The notes below the pieces were generated by a model, which ran no database searches, was not told the origin of the DNA, and was given only the letters and a program-made list of their open reading frames with translations. 64,000 nucleotides of DNA, from positions 1 through 64,000 of the forward strand of contig CANFHA010000018.1 in assembly GCA_947446645.1 (NCBI GenBank), read 5' to 3'. Position numbers and translations under genes: made by a program. This stretch comes from Chitinophagaceae bacterium. GTDB lineage: Bacteria; Bacteroidota; Bacteroidia; Chitinophagales; Chitinophagaceae. Shown here one piece after another: positions 8,648 to 17,068 of the stretch; position 1 is the first letter of the stretch; each line of letters starts with the position of its first letter.

Positions 8648-10131
8648 TTATCTGCGCTTTTTATACAGGATAAATGCTCCATACACAAAAGACGTATCGC
8701 GCACGTAGTGATTTTTAAGCGTTGTTACGTCTTGATTGTTGTCTATATAATAAAAATCAAAAGTCGTATCTGTTCCCGGTTCATCACGCTTATCATAGAG
8801 CTTTTCAAATTTCCCCGGATGGTAGTAGGTAAAGTCATAATTCAGGCAGGCGACAAACCGCCAGTCGACCCGAACCTTTATTTTCCTCTTCATATCCGGC
8901 GACTCCTCAATTATTTGTTGCATCACGTGAAGATCATCCACATTAAACCACCATAAGTATGAATATCTCAGATTTACCTTGCTGCAAAAATTATAACCGG
9001 TAAGGATAAAAAGAAAAATGAACGCTGGCCATCCCAGTCCCGGCGCATGCCGGCTTATATGGTAAAGCGAATAAACCAGCAGCAGTACAAATAAAAAAAT
9101 GAAGAAAAGCGCAGTCCTGTCGGTTAGGTAATTAATTCCCAAAAATGCATGCTGCGCAATTAACGAAATTACTGGCGTGACCAGCAGTATGAATAATGCA
9201 AGCCCATACTGCACATCGAGCGGAACATAGCCCTTGTAATAGCGCCGCCTAAAATAAATAACGCCCCAATAAGCACTCAACAATATTGCAATAGCAATCA
9301 CACTGGCCTGCACTACCTCCCGGGCTTGTTGATTGCCTGGCCCGGCAAGGAAAAAACCTGTTTCCACCAGGGACTTCACCGTGTTCTCTACAAAGCCCTC
9401 GCTTCCCAGGTAAGACAATTCATCATGGCTCATTACATTTCTTAGCGGAATATAAATTACAGCCGCCAACATAATAGCCGCGATAAGAATGGCAAAAAAA
9501 GGTTTGAGCAATGCCCTGTTTCCATGCTCATCTTTAAACAGTAAACTCTGTAGCATAACCGCACTCGTTAACGCCACGTAATAGTTAATATAAGCCAGAT
9601 TACTATCCACCGACAGTATTGCACCGGCTAACGCCAATACAAGAAAACGCACTTGCTTCCCCTCTATGTATTTTATGTAACAGTAAATGCTTACTGTCAT
9701 GAAAGTGAGCGCTAGCCCATAGCCGCGGCTTAGCCCCCAGAAATCAAATATCAGGGGGCTCGCCACATTCAGTATGCAAAAACTAAAGAGCGCCCACACC
9801 TTATTTTTAAACAGCAGCCTGCATAACTGGTACGAGAAAAGAAGAAATATTATTTGCGCCAGTATGCTATCAACACGATAGAAAAAACATGCGTGGAAAA
9901 ATGCTCAACAAAGAATTTCCGCAGCAGCGAATGAAGCATGTGGTCATTCGCACTTCCCATCTCATTCAACCAGAGTTTCTTGTAGCTTGTATCCGGTGCG
10001 TATCCCGTTTCATCCACTGTAATAGGCACAAGTACACTGCGTATAATATTGATCACAACAAGCCCTATGCTCATAGCGGCAGCTATCAGCTCGTATATAC
10101 CTATTCTTATGTTCCGGCTGGAATTCCGCAT
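8648..10131 (-). pseudogene. Multi-pass glycosyltransferase-like membrane protein, one frameshift
   Basis: Two minus-strand frames, 9850-10131 and 8648 to about 9890, form one protein of about 494 residues. The first frame has a TM segment and an acidic VDETGYAPD loop typical of GT-C glycosyltransferases, and ends at THVFSIVLIAYWRK. The second frame continues as FFYRVDSILAQIIFLLFSYQL before the segment with GTG at 9799. Adding one T to the T6 run (plus-strand A6, 9882-9887) joins them as STHVFFYRVDSILAQ. At least eight TM segments follow, then a soluble C-terminal domain. Sugar and acceptor are unknown. The frameshift may be an assembly error. Confidence 0.7.
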
Positions 10132-10299
10132 TGAACCTGGATAAAATTTAATGTTGCCACAAAAAATACACTTGTGCCAGCTAATCTACTTACAGTTTTT
10201 TTATAGGGTAAAAATATTTTCCTGAAATAGTCTTTAAATATTCCCTTTTCTCAGGCCACGCTTTATCTTTATAGACCCGGGTTATTAATCAAAAGTAAA

Positions 10300-11163
10300 A
10301 TGTTTTTCTGCAGGCCGTCATTCCTGGTGCTCATTGCATTACTTTTTTGCTGCAGCGCAGCACAGGTAGCCCATTGCCAAACAAGCCGTCCATCCCCATA
10401 CATTGATATGGGATCCCAGCGCAAACCGGAGATCATTGATACTGTCGTCCAGTTTAGGAAAAGCGCCGCCAGCAAAGCACAGGCTGACGCGAAACAGAAA
10501 GAGATAGCCCGCCCGCACGATCACGACTCCACCACCCTGGCCGGCGAACCGGACTCACTGGAAAGCAAAGAAGTGACCCCGGCTATTCATGCACTGCCAG
10601 CGTCACCTGCTCATATCAAAGGTGCCGCCCCTGCAGGTATTGCTAAATCAGAACCAGTAATTGAGTCCTCCCTTTTCGAAGGTGCCGTTGATGAGGTGAT
10701 TGGCAAATACGCCGAAATGATCGAAAAGGATAGCCATGAGATAAATAACTACCCACTATATAAGTTTATCGACAAATGGTATGGCACGGAGTATAGATGG
10801 GGTGGCACCGACAATTCAGGAATAGACTGCTCCGCGTTCTCACAAAAGCTTTACGCTAACGTGTATAAGACTACGCTTGCCCGCACAGCACGTCTGCAGC
10901 ACAAAAGTTGCGACCACATAAAAGATGCTGATGACGCAAAAGAGGGCGACCTGGTGTTCTTTCGCATACATCGTGTCCGCATTTCTCACGTTGGCGTATA
11001 CCTGGCCAATGGCTATTTTGTACACGCGTCCCGCTCACAGGGTGTTGTCATCAGTAGTCTTAATACTCCTTACTGGCGCCGCCGCTACGCCAGTTGCGGC
11101 AAAGTGCAGCACGAAACCAAGGCCGCACTGGAATCAGAATACAGTGTAAGCCCCACCGAATAG
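10300..11163 (+). CDS. NlpC/P60 family (C40) peptidoglycan hydrolase
   Basis: A 287-residue exported protein. It has a signal peptide of about 26 residues ending in a Cys-rich segment, then a low-complexity linker to about 125, then an NlpC/P60 domain. The catalytic Cys177 lies in GIDCSAF, His230 in ISHVGVYL, and His242 in FVHASRS. The upstream YRWGG motif is present. Such enzymes cleave D-Glu to diamino-acid bonds in peptide stems. It converges on the halogenase-like gene across a weak hairpin. Confidence 0.9.
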   Translation: MFFCRPSFLVLIALLFCCSAAQVAHCQTSRPSPYIDMGSQRKPEIIDTVVQFRKSAASKAQADAKQKEIARPHDHDSTTLAGEPDSLESKEVTPAIHALPASPAHIKGAAPAGIAKSEPVIESSLFEGAVDEVIGKYAEMIEKDSHEINNYPLYKFIDKWYGTEYRWGGTDNSGIDCSAFSQKLYANVYKTTLARTARLQHKSCDHIKDADDAKEGDLVFFRIHRVRISHVGVYLANGYFVHASRSQGVVISSLNTPYWRRRYASCGKVQHETKAALESEYSVSPTE

Positions 11164-11183
11164 TCTGTTAGTAAGCAAATAAA

Positions 11184-11216
11184 AATGGTTTCAACCTTGC
11201 GGCCAAAACCATTCAT
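11184..11216. terminator. Weak hairpin between convergent genes
   Basis: AATGGTTT pairs with AAACCATT around a 15-17 base loop. It lies between two convergent stop codons and has no long T-run. Confidence 0.35.
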
Positions 11217-11238
11217 TCAATGCGCTCATAAGCTTCGG

Positions 11239-12492
11239 CTAATTCTGAGAATCAAGCTTCGGACTATATTTTTTCTCCAGCTCTATCAGCCTTGCAAGCT
11301 TCACCAGCGCTGTATCGTGATCCTTCACATAGTTATTGGTCGTATCCCAAACATAACCGGCAAGTACGGAACAAATCTTGTTCTTTATCACCGGGTCGGC
11401 CCGGTCAGCAAAGAATATGGTATCCAGCGTACCCTCGTACCACGCCATCACATAAGAGCGGAAGGTATTTATCCCCTGCATCATTTTCTGCGTATATTCT
11501 GTATCCCAGTCTATTGTTTCGCCTTTCAGCTTGCGGACCACAAGGTTACCGGCCAGCTGGCTGGATACCGTTGCCAGTGTTACGCCTGACGAAAATATCG
11601 GATCGAGGAATTCGGTAACATTACCGGTCAGCACAAATCCTTCATCAAAAAACTTATCGGTAGTTGACGACCATGACTCCAGCACCCGTGGAGGAAAAAC
11701 CATCTCCACATCTTTGAATCGCTCTGCCAGGTAAGGTTCTGCAGCTATCAGTGCACGCAGTTGCTCCTCATCGTTGCCCGGATATTGTTTAAAGAATTGC
11801 GGATCACCCACAAACCCAAGGGAAGTAATACCGGTTGAGAATGGTATTACCCACACCCACACACCGGGTGCATGCACCACTATAGTTATGCGGTTTGGCT
11901 CATCGGCCATAGAGCGGTTCACATCTTTCATGTGCGAAAACAGCGCACGCCTTGGCGCCAGGTTCGATGGCTTGTCCAGGTTAAACAGCTTCGGTATCAC
12001 ACGCCCGTAACCGCTGCCATCTATTATAAACCGTGCAGCGATCTCACTTTTATTACCGTCTGCATCTTCCACTGTCGTCACTGAATCAGAGCCATTAAAT
12101 ACAATACCCGTCACCGTCGTTTCATACGACACCGGCACTCCCATTTTTTCTACCGTGTCCGCAAGCGTCTTGTCAAACTCGCCCCTGGGCACCTGCCATG
12201 TCCAGTTCCAGCCCGGCGTGTATTGGTCTGCAAACGAATAGTCGCACACCTTGCCGTTCTTCACAAATTTCGCTCCGAATTTCTCCTGGAAACCCTTCTC
12301 CTTTACTGCATCTACAAAGCCGGCTTCCGTCAGTGCCTCCATGCAGCGCGGCAGCAGGCTCTCCCCTATCACAAAGCGTGGAAATTTTAACTTCTCCACT
12401 ATTTTCACCTTGTATCCAGCCTTGTTTACAATTGATGCCGCCACCGTCCCGGATGGCCCCGCACCAATCACCAGTACATCTACTTGTTCCAT
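11239..12492 (-). CDS. FAD-dependent halogenase-like oxidoreductase, pigment block A
   Basis: A 417-residue flavoprotein. The FAD-binding GAGPSG is at 10-15 and PRFVIGESLLP is at 38-48. Lys71 sits in KFGAKF, where FAD halogenases of the CmlS type carry an active-site lysine. WVWVIP at 212-217 matches the halogenase WxWxIP signature. The usual GDA before the second FAD motif is GNV here (290-292), followed by TEFLDPIFSSGV. It is the last gene of block A. Flexirubins are known in chlorinated forms, so ring chlorination or hydroxylation of the aryl head is inferred. Halogenation is not proven. Confidence 0.8.
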   Translation of the reverse strand: MEQVDVLVIGAGPSGTVAASIVNKAGYKVKIVEKLKFPRFVIGESLLPRCMEALTEAGFVDAVKEKGFQEKFGAKFVKNGKVCDYSFADQYTPGWNWTWQVPRGEFDKTLADTVEKMGVPVSYETTVTGIVFNGSDSVTTVEDADGNKSEIAARFIIDGSGYGRVIPKLFNLDKPSNLAPRRALFSHMKDVNRSMADEPNRITIVVHAPGVWVWVIPFSTGITSLGFVGDPQFFKQYPGNDEEQLRALIAAEPYLAERFKDVEMVFPPRVLESWSSTTDKFFDEGFVLTGNVTEFLDPIFSSGVTLATVSSQLAGNLVVRKLKGETIDWDTEYTQKMMQGINTFRSYVMAWYEGTLDTIFFADRADPVIKNKICSVLAGYVWDTTNNYVKDHDTALVKLARLIELEKKYSPKLDSQN

Positions 12493-12589
12493 GTTATATG
12501 CCTTTAATAATCTCGTTATAAACTCCGCTGCTCACCCACAAACACGTAATGAATACTATACTCACCACTTCCCGCCTATCTCTTAACAC

Positions 12590-12640
12590 CTATCACTTAT
12601 CACTTATCACTTATCAACTAATCAACTAATCAACCAAATC
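12590..12640. repeat. Short tandem repeat CTTATCA / CTAATCAA
   Basis: Three or four tandem copies of an 8-mer (TATCACTT) run into copies of CTAATCAA and AATCAACC. The tract fills the gap between the methyltransferase stop and the halogenase-like gene. Related tracts lie near 13761, 16401, 26751 and 3505. Confidence 0.7.
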
Positions 12641-13706
12641 ACTTCTTCCTGCATTTCAATATCGTCTGGCTCAGCCCTATATTATCTATTTCTTCCACCA
12701 TTTCAAAACCTGCTTTTTCTATGCAGCGTATAAATACCTCTGCACTATACATCTGGCTGTTGCCATTGGCTATTGCCGTAAAGTAAAGAGATGTCTGCTG
12801 CAGGCAGAAGGCGGCAATCTCAAATTGCTGGCGATCCCAGAAAGGTTCCATTATTATTACGTGTCCATTTGCGTCCAGCGCGTCATAGCACCTTTTCAGA
12901 ATGGATACAATTTCATCTTCTGAAAAACAATCCAGGAACTGGCTCATCCATATTGCATCAAAGCCCTTTGGTATCTGTGCATTCTCATCCAGTATATTCA
13001 CTGCTACAAATGAAACCTGGTCCGTTAGTCCTTCTTTGGCTATTTTGGCTTTAGCCATGCCCAGCTGGCCCGGCAGGTCCATTATTGTTACCCATATATC
13101 CGGTGAATACTTCGCCGAAATGGTTGCCCACTTCCCCGTATTACCGCCTATATCCAGTATGTTTTTTATGCCGTTTTTATACACATGCGGCAATACCAGC
13201 GGGAAGGCATCGTCAGAAAAATAATGATCAAAATTGAACCAGCTGTCCTGTATATTCTTTGGCAGCTGTGACAAACCTTCATATACCGTTTTCCAGGGTC
13301 CCAGTTCCTTCAGGCCTTCCGGCTTTCCCGTCTCCAGGCTCTTATCCAGCGAGTACATGCCCTTGTAGCATACATCCTGCACAAAATCCATATTCACCCT
13401 GGTCAGGTTGTCATGCAATATAAAATAGCCGGTCTTCGCCAGCGTATATTTCCCTTCATTCACCAGCACCAGGCCCAGGCTCAGCCCCGACTCCAGCAAT
13501 ACTCTCACTCCATATTCCTTCATCTTCACTTTCTCGGCTATCGCAACCAGGGTTATTCCATCAGCCGCACTTTCTTCAACCACACTCAATATACCTGAAT
13601 CTCTAAGCACCCTTGCCGACTGAAATATGACCGGACCAAATGCGATCATCTGCGCCATTTCCCTGGCCTTAAATGCCGTCTTTGTTTCTTTCCTAAACAA
13701 TCCCAT
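12639..13706 (-). CDS. SAM-dependent methyltransferase, pigment block A
   Basis: A 355-residue protein. Residues 1-130 form a winged-helix dimerisation region like that of plant-type/CrtF O-methyltransferases. Residues 175-355 form a class I Rossmann methyltransferase domain with motif I ILDIGGNTGKW, an acidic IMDLPGQ motif II, and DAIWMSQFLDCFSEDE as the post-I segment. It sits between the ketoreductase and the halogenase-like gene. A tailoring role on the aryl ring, which is often methylated in flexirubins, is inferred. C- versus O-methylation cannot be told from sequence. Confidence 0.82.
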   Translation of the reverse strand: MGLFRKETKTAFKAREMAQMIAFGPVIFQSARVLRDSGILSVVEESAADGITLVAIAEKVKMKEYGVRVLLESGLSLGLVLVNEGKYTLAKTGYFILHDNLTRVNMDFVQDVCYKGMYSLDKSLETGKPEGLKELGPWKTVYEGLSQLPKNIQDSWFNFDHYFSDDAFPLVLPHVYKNGIKNILDIGGNTGKWATISAKYSPDIWVTIMDLPGQLGMAKAKIAKEGLTDQVSFVAVNILDENAQIPKGFDAIWMSQFLDCFSEDEIVSILKRCYDALDANGHVIIMEPFWDRQQFEIAAFCLQQTSLYFTAIANGNSQMYSAEVFIRCIEKAGFEMVEEIDNIGLSQTILKCRKK

Positions 13707-13760
13707 GTACTAAAATGATTATTTCATTACCAATTATAATAACAAAGCAAACGCAAACTA

Positions 13761-13794
13761 CTTATGACTTACGACTCACGACTTATCACTTAAG
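13761..13794. repeat. Degenerate tandem repeat ACTTACGACTCACG
   Basis: Consecutive degenerate copies of a 7-mer (CTTATGA, CTTACGA, CTCACGA, CTTATCA) start at the ketoreductase stop codon. They are the same family as the tract at 26751 and related to 12590. Confidence 0.6.
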
Positions 13795-14518
13795 AATACA
13801 GTCCGCCATTCACCGATATCACCTGCGCCGTTATATACCCTGCTTCCGGCGATGCCAGGAAACCTACTGTATGAGCCACCTCTTCGGCAGTCCCAAATCT
13901 ACGTGTCGGTATCAGCACAGCCATTTCCTTTTCGTCCAGCCCTTCCGTCATATCAGTTTTTATGAAGCCAGGTGCCACTGCATTCACAGTTACTCCCTTG
14001 CGGGCCACCTCCTGCGCCAGCGCCTTTGTCGCCCCTATCACTCCCGCCTTTGCCGCCGAATAATTTGTCTGCCCCGGCAGCCCCTTCAATCCTGATAGGG
14101 AGACGACGTTAATTATCCTTCCATATTTCTTTAGCAGCATACTGCTCAGCACCATGCGGGTAACATAGAAAAAGCCACCCAGGCTGGTGTTTATCACGTT
14201 ATCCCACTGCTCATCCTTCATCCACATCATTAGCCCATCATCCTTTATACCGGCATTATTCACTAGTACTTCTATGTACTTATCCGCATTTGCAACTATC
14301 CATTTCCCCAGCGCATCCTGTATCTGCTCCTTGCCCGATACGTCAAATTTCAGCAGCTCACCATCTCCTCCGTTTGCGCGTATTTTTGCCAGCGTATCGT
14401 TCGCCTCTCCCTCATTGCTCTTATAGTTCACCAGCACATAATAGCCCATGGCCGCCAGCTTAATGCAGATAGCCTTGCCTATCCCCCTCGATCCGCCTGT
14501 AACCAATGCACATTTCAT
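13790..14518 (-). CDS. 3-oxoacyl-ACP reductase (FabG-like), pigment block A
   Basis: A 242-residue SDR. TGGSRGIG is at 7-14, NNAG near 90, and the catalytic Ser in VVSLSG, then YSAAK. The C-terminal IKTDMTEGL and ITAQVISVNGG are FabG hallmarks. It should reduce the beta-keto group on ACP during polyene chain growth. It lies between the ammonia-lyase and the methyltransferase, all on one strand, which supports a pigment-specific rather than housekeeping FabG. Confidence 0.9.
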   Translation of the reverse strand: MKCALVTGGSRGIGKAICIKLAAMGYYVLVNYKSNEGEANDTLAKIRANGGDGELLKFDVSGKEQIQDALGKWIVANADKYIEVLVNNAGIKDDGLMMWMKDEQWDNVINTSLGGFFYVTRMVLSSMLLKKYGRIINVVSLSGLKGLPGQTNYSAAKAGVIGATKALAQEVARKGVTVNAVAPGFIKTDMTEGLDEKEMAVLIPTRRFGTAEEVAHTVGFLASPEAGYITAQVISVNGGLYS

Positions 14519-14564
14519 AGCAATTCAATAATTTAAGTTGTTCTTTTTCTTTAAAAAATAAGAG

Positions 14565-14597
14565 CCTTTGCGTCTTAGCGCCTTTGCGGTAAAAAAC
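14565..14597 (+). repeat. Dispersed element CCTTTGCGTCTTAGCGCC (copy 1)
   Basis: TTTGCG-CTTAGCGCCTTTGCGGT-AAAA, a dispersed motif seen between genes in many Bacteroidota. A second copy lies at 17097-17126, inside the start of the NamZ-type gene. Confidence 0.6.
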
Positions 14598-14622
14598 ATA
14601 CATCGCAATAACAGCAATGCAC

Positions 14623-16164
14623 CTAAAATACCACCGGCTCACGCTCTTCAAAATATCCCCTTACCCTCGCTATATCCTTATACTTCGGCACATCCTCCAC
14701 AAATTTTGGGAATATCGCCCGCAGTTCATCGTAATAGTGCCTTGTCTTCGGCGACAGCTCAGCCGCACATCCCAGGTGGTCTATCGCCTGTAGCACAGTC
14801 ATCATCTGTATCGCCAGCACTTCAAACGAATTGTCGATCACCCGCTTTGTCATCAGTGCTGCATTACAGCCCATGCTCACTATATCCTGGTTATCGTTGT
14901 TATTCGGTATGCTATGCACATACATAGGGAACGATAACGTTTGGTTCTCAGCCACTGTAGAGGTTGCAGTGAACTGCACACCCTGCATGCCGAAGTTGAA
15001 ACCCAATATCCCCAGGTTCACAAATGGCGGAAATTTCTGGTTTAGTTTGTCATTCAGTAGATAGTTTAGCTGGCGCTCTGCAAGCATAGACAGCTTGGTA
15101 ATAGCAATTTTCAGCTTATCCATCTCCAGCGACACATAGTCGCCATGAAAATTGCCGCCATGAAATATATTCTTGTTCTCATGGTCTATTATCGGGTTGT
15201 CATTCACCGAGTTCAGCTCATTCGTCACTACATCTTCAGCCTGGCATATAGTGTCATAGATAGGTCCCAGTATCTGCGTCACACAGCGTAGCGAATAGTA
15301 CTCCTGCACCTTATCCTCATACACCTCCTGCTCCAGCGGTGCTTCATTGTACAGATGCTCTGAGCGGCTACGTATCATCTTGCTGCCACTCAGTATATCC
15401 CGCATCAGCGTAGCCACACGGTTTTGCCCCCTGTGGTGCTTTACTATGTTCAGCTCATAAGAAAAATGGTCGTCAAATGCAGCCACTACCTCGTTGGTCA
15501 TTGCCGACAGCAGCACCGACCAGCCCAGCAGTTTCTGTGCCTGTATTATATTCACCATACCCACACCCGTCATGGCCGATGTGCCGTTCAGCACCGCCAG
15601 TCCTTCACGTATATGTATAGCCAGGGGCTTTATTCCTTGCGCGGCAAACACTTCAGCTGTTGCGCACACCCTTCCATCCTGTATTACTTCCCCTTCGCCT
15701 ATCAGCACCAGAGCCAGGTGGGCCAGTTGCACCAGGTCACCGCTGGCGCCTACTCCGCCATGCTCGTATATACACGGTGTTATGTCTTTATTTATCAGCG
15801 TACGCAGCAGTTCCACCACATCATTATGCACGCCTGAGTAGCCTTGCATAAGGCTGTTCAGCCGCGCTATCATCAGCGCCTTTACCAGAGTCTCCGGCAT
15901 CAGCTTGCCTCCACCAGATGAGTGGCTGCGTATAAGATTGTATTGCAGTGGCAGCAAGTGCTCTTCGGTTACCCGGTACTGCGCCATCGGTCCGAAACCG
16001 GTATTAATGCCGTAGATCAGCTTATTAGAAGAAAATTGCTTCAGGAACTCATGATTGGCAGCTACCTTTTTCACAGCGGCACCATCCAGACCTATCTCCT
16101 TTTTCTTAAACACTATTCCGGAAAAATCATCTAAAGAGAGTTTTTTTCCTCCAATATATATCAT
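14623..16164 (-). CDS. Aromatic amino acid ammonia-lyase (HAL/PAL/TAL family), pigment block A
   Basis: A 513-residue MIO enzyme. The Ala140-Ser141-Gly142 triad in GGVGASGDL forms the MIO electrophile, and Tyr51 in YGINTGFG is the catalytic base. The length equals the HAL/TAL family norm. In flexirubin and dialkylresorcinol-aryl polyene clusters, the lyase deaminates tyrosine to 4-coumarate, the polyene starter. The selectivity pair here is Ser80-His81, as in histidase, not the His-Leu of Rhodobacter TAL, so TAL activity rests on context. It is the first gene of block A. Confidence 0.85.
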   Translation of the reverse strand: MIYIGGKKLSLDDFSGIVFKKKEIGLDGAAVKKVAANHEFLKQFSSNKLIYGINTGFGPMAQYRVTEEHLLPLQYNLIRSHSSGGGKLMPETLVKALMIARLNSLMQGYSGVHNDVVELLRTLINKDITPCIYEHGGVGASGDLVQLAHLALVLIGEGEVIQDGRVCATAEVFAAQGIKPLAIHIREGLAVLNGTSAMTGVGMVNIIQAQKLLGWSVLLSAMTNEVVAAFDDHFSYELNIVKHHRGQNRVATLMRDILSGSKMIRSRSEHLYNEAPLEQEVYEDKVQEYYSLRCVTQILGPIYDTICQAEDVVTNELNSVNDNPIIDHENKNIFHGGNFHGDYVSLEMDKLKIAITKLSMLAERQLNYLLNDKLNQKFPPFVNLGILGFNFGMQGVQFTATSTVAENQTLSFPMYVHSIPNNNDNQDIVSMGCNAALMTKRVIDNSFEVLAIQMMTVLQAIDHLGCAAELSPKTRHYYDELRAIFPKFVEDVPKYKDIARVRGYFEEREPVVF

Positions 16165-16330
16165 GCAAACCCTTATTTTATATTTATTAATATCAATTCG
16201 TAAAGCCCATAAAAGTATAATAAAGATGCGGGATTTCCATTTTTAGAAAAGGTATTGGGATTACCCGGTAAATAGGCCTGGAGGGATGGTATGTTATAGA
16301 AAACAGGCCGGCTAAATGTGAACTCCCGCT

Positions 16331-16353
16331 GGCCGGGATTTTCAATCCCGACC
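16331..16353. repeat. Palindromic element CGGGATT-TTC-AATCCCG
   Basis: A perfect 7-bp stem, extendable to GGCCGGGATT/AATCCCGACC, lies in the 258-base gap between the divergent lyase and glycosylase genes. Further GGGATT/AATCCC words lie at 16228-16380. It has no T-run. It looks like a REP-type palindrome rather than a terminator. Confidence 0.5.
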
Positions 16354-16423
16354 TACACTGATGGAGATTCGCAATCCCCATAAAAAACTAACTTTACCAA
16401 GACCAATCAACCAATCAACCAAA

Positions 16424-16969
16424 ATGTCCTACTGCTCCGCAATTGAATCCATGTCAGGCGATAAAAAAGCCCTGCACAAAGCCTACCACGACCACCTGTA
16501 CGGCTTCCCTATACATGATGACAACGAACTGTTCTGCCGCCTCGTTCTCGAGATCAACCAGGCCGGCCTTAGCTGGGAAACCATACTCAAAAAGGAAGAA
16601 ACCTTTAGAAAGGCCTACCACAACTTCAACATCAAAAAAGTAGCAGCCTACACTGACACCGACCGTGAGCGAGTTCTGGCAGATCCCGGCATCATCCGCA
16701 ACAGGCTAAAGGTAAACGCGGCCATAGAGAACGCTAATACGATCCTTGCCCTGCAAAAGGAGCATGGCTCATTCGAAAAATGGCTGGAACTTCACCACCC
16801 TAAAACAAAAGAAGAATGGGTAAAACTCTTCAAAAAAACCTTCCGCTTCACCGGCGGCGAGATCGTCAACGAATTTCTTATGAGCATCGGTTATTTGCCC
16901 GGTGCGCACAGCACAGACTGTCCAGTGTTCAAAAAGGTATTGAAGGAAAAACCATTGTGGAATAAGTAG
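16424..16969 (+). CDS. tag: DNA-3-methyladenine glycosylase I
   Basis: Base-excision repair enzyme removing 3-methyladenine. The sequence has YHDHLYGFPIHDDNELF (Tag signature with Asp-Asp), LEINQAGLSWETILKK, a helix with IIRNRLKVNAAIENA, and FTGGEIVNEFLMSIG. Of the zinc-site residues, Cys4 is present, and AHSTDCPVF near the end supplies His and Cys. It has 181 residues from the ATG at 16424. The in-frame ATG at 16361 lies in the repeat-containing leader. Confidence 0.92.
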   Translation: MSYCSAIESMSGDKKALHKAYHDHLYGFPIHDDNELFCRLVLEINQAGLSWETILKKEETFRKAYHNFNIKKVAAYTDTDRERVLADPGIIRNRLKVNAAIENANTILALQKEHGSFEKWLELHHPKTKEEWVKLFKKTFRFTGGEIVNEFLMSIGYLPGAHSTDCPVFKKVLKEKPLWNK

Positions 16970-17068
16970 TTAGTTATTGACTTTGTACTGCTCACCTTGG
17001 CAATGCACGAAGCCATCTCGCAAAATGATTTAAAATCTTGGCTTGCCCAGACCCCGCAAAACTTTAAA

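Noticed and set aside
9882-9887. Programmed ribosomal frameshift at T6
   Set aside because: No stimulatory hairpin or upstream Shine-Dalgarno-like signal was seen. An assembly error or mutation is simpler.
16331-16353. Palindrome as terminator for the lyase or glycosylase
   Set aside because: It lies upstream of both divergent genes and lacks a T-run.
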